This document shows, one piece after another, positions 49,439-58,888 of a stretch of 64,000 nt of DNA. The stretch's first letter is position 1; each line of letters begins with the position of its first letter. The position numbers and the translations under genes were made by a program. The stretch spans positions 62,734,716 through 62,798,715 of the forward strand of contig NC_082595.1 of NCBI RefSeq assembly GCF_030936135.1, in the 5' to 3' direction. The notes beneath the pieces were generated by a model that saw only the letters and a list, made by a program, of their open reading frames with translations, was not told where the DNA came from and did not search any database. The stretch comes from Gavia stellata. Its lineage: Eukaryota; Chordata; Aves; Gaviiformes; Gaviidae.

Positions 49439-50589
49439 AGTCCTCTCTGCAAACCTGCTGACACCTGAACGTGTCCTGCTACAATTGATCCTGGTGTGTC
49501 TGTTGTGACCCCTCCACCTCTCTCATGGCTGGTACCTATGCTCTTTTTGATTCCTGGCTAAATATATTCCCTGACAGCTTTGTCTAGGAATTTTAATTGC
49601 TCTGCTCTCACCCTTGAGTTCAATCTTAGATGTATTTTTAGAGAGCAGTCCTCATCCTGCTAGGCTGAAATACACAGTTTCTTTCAGGTCCTCTCTGCAT
49701 TGTAAGGAAGATTGCTGGATTAGTGAAAGAAGTGCAAGTGTCTTCCCACAGCCCCATGTAGCAGAGATTGTGATGACTGCAGTGCCACGGGGAAATTTTC
49801 TGTGGCCTGCCTGTGCCTCTCTTCAAGTGTGAATTCACCCTTCTCAAGCCTGGATGACCAGAATGGTGTGCCCATCAGTCCAGCTTGGGTTTCACCAGGA
49901 CTTTATATAGTGGAATTGACATTCCCTTGTCTCTCCTCGAAATGCTTTATTCAACACCTCCTTGAAATACATCTGACTTTTTCATTGCTGTGTCACCTTG
50001 GTGGCTCATGGGCATCTGGTGAGCCTGTCCCATAATTTCTCCTCCCATCAGGTCATGTTGAACCTCTGCAAAAAAATTATGGATTGCCGTGTACTTTCTA
50101 GTATTTTTCCCCACCCATTTTTATTATTGCAGAGCTCAAGATCAGCCAATCATTTCTGTGCAATCTCCTAGTCCTCTTCTCCATTGATAATGCCTCCTAG
50201 CTTACAAAATCTTTTTGTGCCAGCATGGACCACTGCCGGTTCCTCCCCAGTCCTCGGGGTCTCCTGCCAGCAGAGCCTGTTGTCGTCTCCTGACCCACCT
50301 TTCATATGCAATCATTTCCAGTTTAATGAAAGATTTCTCATATTTTACTGAATTCCAGATAGACCACAGCTGCCAACCTTCCCTTGCTTATAAATGCAAT
50401 TGAATCAGTAAATAAAGATCCATGATGAAGCTGATTGATAGCCCTCTCTTCAGTACAACCCTGGTACCTTTTATTCATTCACAGCCATATCTTTAATTCT
50501 TGTCTCCCCATTATCTTTTAAAACCTTGGGTATTGCTGGAGTCAGCCTAATAGCCCATCATTGGCAGATCACTTTCTTTCCCCTTCCTT
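49439..50589. other. intronic sequence, possible very old LINE remains
   Basis: No exon is seen. Some phrases resemble decayed antisense LINE sequence, but I cannot align them confidently apart from the part listed at 50590-50770. Confidence 0.4.
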
Positions 50590-50770
50590 AGACCAGGGTA
50601 TCATAATTGTCTCCTTCCAATCATACAATACAGTTTTCAGTTGGATGGATATATTAGAAATCCTTGCACTGCTGACCATGCTAGTCAGCATCTTTCAGTG
50701 CTCCAGGGGGAAGGTGATCTGGGTCACACAAATTCAGCTCCTTAAGTTCCTCCAGTTTGTTTTGTACTTT
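50590..50770 (-). mobile_element. ancient CR1/L3-like LINE fragment, antisense
   Basis: On the - strand a 28-residue stretch (50767 down to 50684) begins VQNKLEEL and contains PDHLPPGALKD. It aligns without gaps to the segment of CR1 copy 5 encoding VNDLLCHL and PDSIHPRVLRE: Val, two Leu, Pro-Asp, Pro and Leu coincide, with K/R, D/E and L/I exchanges. Beyond a stop, a remnant like DWKETIMIP matches the DYWRLANVMP position. It is far more diverged than the other CR1 copies, so it is probably an old insertion. It ends about 125 bases before the SCML4 exon. Confidence 0.6.
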
Positions 50771-50895
50771 GGGTGGGGTAATTATGTAAAATATTTTAAG
50801 ACATACAAATACTTGTGTGAAATCTTTTCCCCTGCTCTCATTCTTCCTCCTGTCGTGCATCCCCAGGTATTGAATTACTCCTGCTTGCTTTCCAG

Positions 50896-51090
50896 TTTCA
50901 GCTTCTTTTGAGGGGAAGCAGCATCTCCTGAGCCTGCTGGTAGTGAACAGCATCGGTTATGTCCTGCGCTTCCTGAAGAAGCTCTGTCGCAGCCTCTTGT
51001 GTGACAATCTCTTCAGCAACCAGCCTTTCCAGCAGTACAACGCCATGTCAGAAAGCCCAGAGGTGTACGAAAACAGACGGATGGAAGCAG
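50896..51090 (+). CDS. SCML4: SCML4 fourth coding exon: second half of the SLED domain
   Basis: A 195-base exon, phase 1 in and out. It encodes residues about 178-242: VSASFEGKQHLLSLLVVNSI, then GYVLRFLKKLCRSLLCDNLF, SNQPF and an acidic, charged tail ending RRMEA. It completes the SLED domain. The order and spacing match the mammalian protein, including the conserved LCRSLLCD. The donor is GCAG|GTAGGC. If the following intron were retained, the frame would run only 11 more codons to a TAA at 51123-51125. The next exons, encoding the Ser-rich linker and SAM domain, are not in the window. Confidence 0.94.
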
Positions 51091-52859
51091 GTAGGCTGCT
51101 TGATCAGCTTCGTCTCAAGATTTAATAGGGCTGAAGAAATGACTCTTTTTGGTCCTGTACTGCATATGCTAGAGAACTGCAGGTCTCTGTGGGACCTTTC
51201 TGGAGGGAGGCAGCGTGCTGATTTGCAGTATTTTTCCCAGTCACTATAGAGGAGGCTTTCAGGTGAGAACCACTGTGTTGAGGAGACCCAGCAGTGATAG
51301 GGATAATTTTTTTATTATTTTATATCTCTCTGTTTCTTCTACCTCTTTTCCTAAGGAAACAAGGCTCGTATGATCCCATTGTCCTTGTTTCTGTCAATTC
51401 TCTCCAATAACTTTTGCCCTCATCAAGCATACTTGGCTCTGGGGTAGAAGCCTCAAAGGGATTAAGTTCCTTCAAGTTTCAGGCAGGTGGGAAGGTAGAG
51501 AGGAAATTTCTCTCTCCATCCAACTCAACCACCATATTAGACACTGAAGGATCCCCACTGACTACCAAGCCTCCTCTGCTTGCAGACCCGCTGCAGAGTG
51601 TTGCCTGTCCCCACTCCCCGGACCCCTCTCCTCGTGCACTGACTTGGCTTGTTGGCTGCAGTGAGAGGTGGGAGGCCGGGTGAGCGTGTGGACCCCAGCC
51701 CACACTTCGTTGTCACTGTGGCATGAATAGGAAATCACTGCTGTGACAGGTATGCTCTGACCCAGCACTGCCCCAGCACTTTGTTACCGGTGTGCTTCCC
51801 TGCTTGCATGCCACTTGTGTTAAGGATCACCTGCAAAGCAGCACGGTCTGCCTTCACTCGAGGGGACCTCTTACTGGGCAAGGGAGAAAGCCACTCACAG
51901 CAACGTGGTTTTGGGTCAGTGCCATTAGCAGAAATCTAAGGTAACGTTATTAGCTGTAGCACACTCAGCCTGGATCCCAATCTGTCACCTCCACCTGTGA
52001 GTGTAAACCTAAATGAAAGTCATGACTGCTAAGGGGTTTGCTTTGTTACTTGTGGGAGCATTTCTCCTAGCTTAAAATGCCTGTGGGCACCAGCAAGGTC
52101 CCTGCCTTAGTGCTTGACTGTGTGGAGCAAAGCCTGGAGAAGCTGTGGCATGGTGCAAATGCACCCAAGGATGGTGGTGGTTCGGAGAGACACCTGCCCC
52201 AAGCAGCACCAGGGTCCCAGGTGGACGGCATGCCTGGGCTTCCTTCTTGCCCACATCCCTGCATGCTGGGACAGGGTGCTGGGCCCATGCAGCCCCCATG
52301 GATCTGGAACATGCCTGCAGCCTCCATCTGCAATCAGTGGCCGGAAAGCTGCCCTGGGGCCCTACTATGGAGACTGCAAAAGCTAGTTTAGAAAAAAAGA
52401 AAGATGCAAAGTTATGGGTCTGAACCTGCGCTTCACCTGCAGGCTTCCTCCTGACTTAAATTATTTTTCCTTCTCTTTTATTAACAACACTGTGGGTGTT
52501 TGGGGAGCACACTGTCTCTCCTGCATTCAGTTTAATGGCTGCTACGTGCTGGCAGCTGAGAGAAAGGTGTTTTAGTGTCCACAATTATGATCCACGAATC
52601 ACTTGTTTACCAGGAAGACCCTAAGTGTGTGCTTCACACACCAAAGCTGGGAGTGGGCTGTGCACACAGTGCAGAAATGGCCTTTTTGTGCAAAGAATTC
52701 CAGCTGCCATTCTTACACACAGGGGAGGAAAGGCAGGAACCCAGATTGAAAAGAAATATTTTTTTTCCTCTGGACTAGGACACTTGCAGCAACCTGAACT
52801 TTTCTGAGAGGTCAAGGGATTTCTGTAGCACTGACTGAGTGCAGCCCAGGAGGCCTGAC

Positions 52860-52915
52860 ATTTGCATTTTCATTTGCATTTTAATTTGCGTGTACATTTG
52901 CATTTACTTTTGCAC
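52860..52915. repeat. 12-bp-period array containing POU octamer motifs
   Basis: Perfect octamers ATTTGCAT start at 52860, 52872 and 52896. Between them ATTTGCGT starts at 52884, and TTTTGCAC starts at 52908. All five starts are exactly 12 bases apart, so it is a small degenerate minisatellite whose unit includes the octamer recognised by POU2F (OCT1/OCT2) factors. Spacing by 12 bases puts the motifs a little over one helical turn apart. It lies inside an SCML4 intron. Whether it is functional or simple repeat growth cannot be told. Confidence 0.85.
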
Positions 52916-55074
52916 GGCAAGGCTGGATGTGATGGAAGGCAACTCCACAATCGGAATTTTTACAGTGGCTGTTACAGTCTGAGCATCTCCCTCCCTACAT
53001 AATTTCAATGCAGATGTCCCTGACACCATTGACACTGGCTCTGCCCATTCACTGGGGATGGGGCAAAACATCATTTTTGCCCCAGACCAGGCAGGAGACA
53101 CGGTTGTAGGGAAGGCTTCTCTTCCCTGGCTCTTCCACTGCTGGGGGGCAATTAATAGCCCCCCTGGAGGCAGCATGGGCTGGGCAGCCTGGGCTAGTCA
53201 GGGCTAGTGTTGGTGTGGGCTCTCCTCCCCTCTGCCTGTGAGTGGGACAAGGGAAGAGGCAGCGGCTCTTGGGGCTTTTATATCTCCGTCACCAGCAGCA
53301 CTGTGGTACAGTGGAGAATGCGAGCTGTGAAATAGCTGAGGGCAGCGGTTATACAGAGGGTTAAAACTCCCCCACCAGGCTCCAGCTTGCTCACCCCGGG
53401 GTCTGATAGCCACTGGCCTGCTAGGCAGAGAGCCTTAGCATGGGTCAGCACGGTCTGCAGAGATTTGGGTGCCTCCCTGTTGAAGTGGGGATGTGGGAGA
53501 GGTAATAGAGGAGCCACCTGGTCCCGCAGTGAGGGAGGCTGTGATGAGCAGTGCTGTTTCCAGAGCAGCCGGGTGCTCAGGTGGCTTTCTGAGCTGGCAG
53601 CCCCAAAAGGGGACTCTCCTTCCACCAAAGTTTAACAGAAATATGGTGAGACAGGATTTGAGGACACTTTCAGCACTCTGCCGACCACTGACCTGGTGTA
53701 CCAAATTTGGTGAACCCGGGTTGCTCTGCTGAAGCCTGTCCAGGGGCCTGGGGGTGGCTGAGGGGGGAGCTCAGCAGCTTCACCAGCTGCCTCACTGTCT
53801 GCATCGCTGTAGGCCCCAGGATGCAGGCTGGAGAGCCAGGGGCTGGTTTCAGTGCAGCCAGGCAGTTGTTTGGAAAACCCCCCTACAAGATTAGTGCTCA
53901 GCCCCAGGGCGCACACAAAGGCGTGGTAGGAGAAATTAACTCTGCCACATAAAGCCCTTGAAATGAGGAATTTTGGAGAGGGGAAAAGCTGCCTCTTCCC
54001 CGGGGTAATGCGTGCCCAGCTCAGGAGCTTGTCCTTGGCCGTGCGGCAGAGAAACTGGAGTGACAGCCTTGCACCCTTCATGCTGCGCTCAGCGGGAGCC
54101 AGGCAGATACATAACATTCCTGTTCATCATGTCAAGCTGTATTCAACAGCTCCATTGGCACCAGTAGAATAACTCCAGTTTTAGGCACTGGGGCTTGAGC
54201 CACTGAGCCTATGGTTAATGCTGCATTGCCTAAATCTCCTTCCATCTCCCCAGGAGCCAACGTTTCTCTGCAGCAAGGTCAGCACGGGGGGGACCTCTGC
54301 TACACAGAACAGAGATGGGGCTTCCCTGTAGTGGCAATAATAAGGAGGACAGTAGGAGGTCTTCTCACAGATGGGTCTGCGAGGGCCCCTGTTGGGATAG
54401 AGCTTGCATGGAAGGAGCAGGGCCATAATAAAGCACCACAGGAAGCCATGCAAAGCAGCCACATTTTTCATCGTTTCTGTTCTCCAGCTTGTAATCGAGA
54501 TGTTCTTTCTTTTAAAATCATGTGCTTTTCAGCCCCTGTGTAGCAATGAATTTAATCCATATATTGACTTTGGTGCAGTTACTCTTGATTTACACCGGCA
54601 GAAGTGAGAGGAGCAGCCGGCATCGTGTCCAGTCATATTAATCCACTTACACCATACAGGAGTCACCTTTTAACCTTTCCCTGAAGCACATGCCCCTAAG
54701 TCATTATTCACCTGTGCTCACAGCAAACTGCCAGATGCTAATGGCTGCATACAGGCCAGGTGGGATTTGTTGATATATGCATATATCACTTATAACTATG
54801 TTTTACATGTCTAAGAAGTATGCGCTCACCAGGCTGTACCCAGCACTGGCCTCTGTAATGAACCTTGTTGGCTGGGCATTACCCTCCCTGCACCTGAGCC
54901 CCCATGCTCTGCCTGCCCTGCCAAAGCCTCCTGCACCAGCACCCAGAGGCTCGGCACGTCGGGCCAGTGTCCCTCTCCAGCCCTCTCCTAATGTCAGTGA
55001 CTTCACTGCCTTGTCTTGGCACATCTGGGGACATACCCCACAGCTCTTTCTCAGCTGTGAGGGAACCTTCTGGC

Positions 55075-57141
55075 TCATGAAGGAGCAGGCAGTCCCTATG
55101 TGCCATAAGAAGAGCCGGCAGGGAAGACGACTGGCCTGGCTGAACGGGGAGCTTTTGCTGGGACTCAGGAAAAAAAGGAGAGTTTATCACCTTTGGAAGA
55201 AGGGGCAGGCAACTGAAGAAGAATACAAGGATCTTGTTAGGTCATGCAGAGAGGGAATTAGAAAGGCAAAAGCCCAGCTAGAGCTCAATCTGGCCACGGT
55301 CGTAAGGGATAACAAAAAATGTTTTTACAAATAGATTAACAACAAAAAGAGAGCCAAGGAGAATCTCCATCCTTTACTGGATGCGGCGGGGAACATCGTC
55401 ACCAAGGATGAGGAAAAGGCTGAGGTACTTAATGCCTTCTTTGCCTCAGTCTTTAATAGCCACACCAGGTATCCTCAGGGTATTCTGCTCCCTGAGCTGG
55501 AAGACAGGGATGGAGAGCAAAATAAACTCCCCATAATCCAGGAGGAAGCAGTTAATGACCTGCTATGCCACCTGGACACTCACAAGTCTATAGGCCCTGA
55601 CAGCATCCACCCCAGGGTGCTGAGGGAGCTGGCAGAGGAGCTTGCCAAGCCACTCTCCATCATTTATCAACAGTCCTGGTTAACAGGGGAGGTCCCGGAC
55701 TACTGGAGGCTTGCCAACGTGATGCCCATCTACAAGAAGGGACAGAAGGAGGATCCGGGGAACTACAGGCCTGTCAGCTTGACCTCGGTGCTGGGGAAGA
55801 TTATGGAGAGGTTCATCTTGAGGGTGCTCACAGGACACGTGCAGGACAACCAAGGGATCAGGCCCAGCAAGCACGGGTTCATGAAGGGCAGGTCCTGCTT
55901 GACCAACCTGATCTCCTTCTATGACCAGGTGACCCGCCTAGTGGGTGAGGGAAAGGCTGTGGATGTTGTCTACCTGGACTTAGCAAAGCCTTCGACAACT
56001 GTCTCCCACAGTATTCTCCTGGAAAAGCTGGCGACTCGTGGCTTAGACAGGTGTACTCTTCGCCGGGTAAAAAACTGGCTGGACGGCTGAGTCCACAGAG
56101 TTGTGGTGAATGGAAAGAAGTCCAGTTGGCATCTGGTCACAAGCGGAGTCCCCCAGGGCTCAGTTTTGGGGCTGGTCTTGTTTAATAATATCTTTATTGA
56201 TGATCTGGATGAGGGGACTGAGTGCTTCCTCAGTAAGTTTGCAGATGACACCAAGTTGGGTGGGAGTGTTGATCTGCTCGAGGGTAGGAAAGCTCTGCAG
56301 AGGGATCTGGACAGGCTGGATCGATGGGCCGAGGCCAATTGTATGAGGTTCAACAAGGCCAAGTGCTGGGTCCTGCACTTGGGTCACAACAACCCCATGC
56401 AACGCTACAGGTTTGGGGACGAGTGGCTGGAAAGCTCCCCTGCAGAAAAGGACCTGGGGGTGCTGGTAGACAGCCGGCTGAATATGAGCCAGCAGTGTGC
56501 CCAGGTGGCCAAGAAGGCCAACAGCATCCTGGCCTGTATCAGAAATAGTGTGGCCAGCAGGAGCAGGGAGGTGATCGTGCCCCTGTACTCGGCGCTGGCG
56601 AGGCCGCACCTCGAATACTGTGTTCAGTTTTGGGCCCCTCACTACAAGAAGGACGTTGAGGTGCTGGAGCGTGTCCAGAGAAGGGCGACGAAGCTGGTGA
56701 GGGGTCTGGAGCACAAGTCTGATGAGGAGCGGCTGAGGGAGCTGGGGTTGTTCAGCCTGGAGAAGAGGAGGCTGAGGGGAGACTTCATCGCTCTCTATGA
56801 TTACCTGAAAGAAGGTTGCAGAGAGGTGGGTGTTGGTCTCGTCTCCCAAGTGACTAGCAATAGGACAAGAGGAAATGGCCTCAAGTTGTGCCAGGGGAGG
56901 TTCAGGCTGGATATTAGGAAAAATTTCTTTACTGAGAGAGTGGTGAGACACTGGAATAAGCTGCCCAGGGAAGTGGTGGAGTCACCATCACTGGAGGTGT
57001 TTAAGGAATGTGTGGACGAGGCATTGTGGGACATGGTTTAATGGGTGTGTTAGTGGTGGTATAATGGTGGTGTTAGTTGATGGTTGGACTTGATGATCTT
57101 ACAGGTCTTTTCCATCTGTAGTGATTCTGTGATTCTGTGAT
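55075..57141 (+). mobile_element. CR1 LINE, longest copy (copy 5), 5'-truncated
   Basis: About 2.07 kb covering most of the CR1 reverse transcriptase and the 3' end. It starts in the segment between endonuclease and RT (RRLAWLNGELLLGLRKKRR) and continues through KDEEKAEVL, HPRVLRELAEELAKPLSIIY, KKGQKEDPGNYRPVSLTS, the palm motif [12 protein letters not shown], an intact catalytic FADD (56244-56249) and the C-terminal thumb/tail, finishing with octamers ATTCTGTG. Breaks include a TAG at 55332-55334, a compensated -1/+1 pair around 55979-56001 and a TGA at 56088-56090. The frame is then open from 56103 to 57041. The missing endonuclease end and these stops make it dead. It shares several diagnostic changes with copy 4. 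Confidence 0.96.
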
Positions 57142-58840
57142 GAAAGCAACTTGTGGGGAGCAGCTGTGGGATGACTGCCAGGACTTCATCCAGGAACTGT
57201 CCAGCATCAGGTCTGCATGACAGCAAATCCTGAGATGTTACCTGTCCCCACAGCACCTGTGTTCAAAGCACATCTGGATCTGCACCCCAGAATTTTCCAT
57301 GACAGTGGTAGTGCAGTTTGAACTAAAATGTTGGCAAGATCTTGGTGAACTCTGCAGAAAACACTGTGAAGCGTGCCAGGGACTACCTGAATGGGAAGCC
57401 AACAGAGAGCCTGTGAAGTGCCTCTATCCACACCCTCTGTGTTCAGCTTTCATTAGTCTTCCCATGCTGAGCTAATGGAGGTTGGGATGTAAGCATGGGA
57501 AAGGGACATTTCTGGAATACCTGCATACTGTTGACATGCACCTATCCAATGTTAGACTGTTATTTTTCAGAGGAAAGCACGTTTGCTGTGAAACTTCTTG
57601 CCAACCTGATGGTGGTCACAGAAATTGAAGTAGTTTCTCTTATATGGGAAGCATCAAACTTGATAAGTATCTTCCTTCTTTCCCCTTTCAGTCAATCCTT
57701 TCCCTGCTCTTTCTGTCCTGAACCTTGTGTTTCGGTTATTTTGTGCTGTTAGACAACTGCTGTGCTCCATGCAGAGCATGGCTGCATGTAGCTGCAGCAA
57801 ATCTTTCTTTATGCAAGGACTCCTGTGGCCACCCTGTATCCTTGTCCTCATCGGGGGGAAGACAGGAAGGTCTGTGAATAAGGTTCCAGCCTTGCTCCTC
57901 TTCCCATGGCCAAGTCAAACTTGTATGTGTAGATACCATATGGTGTCCCCTACCACTGTCCACAGGAGAACAGCACCTCTTCTCGTGGCCATGGCTGGAG
58001 GTAGGGCCCCATGTGGAGCAGAAGCACAGCAGGAGGTAGAGATACCCCATGCTACATCACTGCCTTTATATATAGGAGGGTGGGCTCTTCCTATCTACAA
58101 GCACTTGAAAAGCTGGTATGAGAAGTTTCTATAGCAGTGCACTATAAGAATGTGACTAGTAGGCAAGACACTAGGCTGGGAGCTGGATTTTGTCAGAGAC
58201 TTTCCCATTGATTGTGCAGGCAAATAACCCTTCCCTGCTGTGCCTTTATTTGAGCATCTGTCCAAGGAGGGCAATAATTCTTGCCACCATGTGCAAAGCC
58301 CTTCTAAAACTTCTAGGAAAAAAAGAATAACATGATAGAAAGCCATGTATTATTATAATCAATATTTTCTGTTCCAAGCACCAAATAAACAGCAGCTCAG
58401 AAATTTCAAACCCTGAGAGGGCAAGAAAAATGTTGTCTTTCCCCTTTCCAGTACTGTGGCTTGTTTAATCTTGTCTTGTTGCATGCTATGAGGAACAGTG
58501 CTCCTGGCTTCTCAGCACACTCAGAATAAATGGCTTTTATGGCTATCAATAGCTTCGGCTCTCTTCAGCACTTAATTACCTGCAAAGGCCATTTATTGCC
58601 TCATATATTCCTCTACCATGAACATTATCCTTTAAACAATAAATAAAATATTAAGATCACTCTTAAAGAGGGAGCAGAAGAACTGCACAAGCCATCCAAC
58701 CACAGCAAAGTCTAATATAAAAAGTTTGTCTGGTCTTTGGGGCATTTGAATTGATGGCAGAGCCTGCAGTAGAGCAGAGAAAGGGTGGGATGGCTGCAGG
58801 CATTTCTTCCTCCTTCCTTTCCTCCTTCCCTCCCCCCCCC

Positions 58841-58888
58841 TTCCTTCCTTCCTTCCTTCCTTCCTTCCTTCCTTCCTTCCTTCCTTCC
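58841..58888. repeat. (TTCC)12 microsatellite
   Basis: Twelve perfect TTCC units, preceded by a longer C/T-rich tract from about 58803 that includes a run of C. It is likely length-polymorphic. Confidence 0.95.

Larger units (their letters stand above)
46440..50895 (+). other. SCML4: SCML4 intron (phase 1) with CR1 insertions
   Basis: A 4456-base intron. The first 1.5 kb (46440-47916) shows nothing recognisable. It is followed by a sense CR1 copy (47917-49438), about 1.1 kb of undistinguished sequence, and an old antisense LINE fragment (50590-50770) close to the acceptor. The acceptor CTTTCCAG is followed 6 bases later by another CAG, making a tandem acceptor that would remove two residues without changing frame. 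Confidence 0.85.

Noticed and set aside
56103..57041. 312-codon frame as an intact functional gene
   Set aside because: It is CR1 copy 5 ORF2 downstream of a stop; the element lacks its 5' part including the endonuclease.
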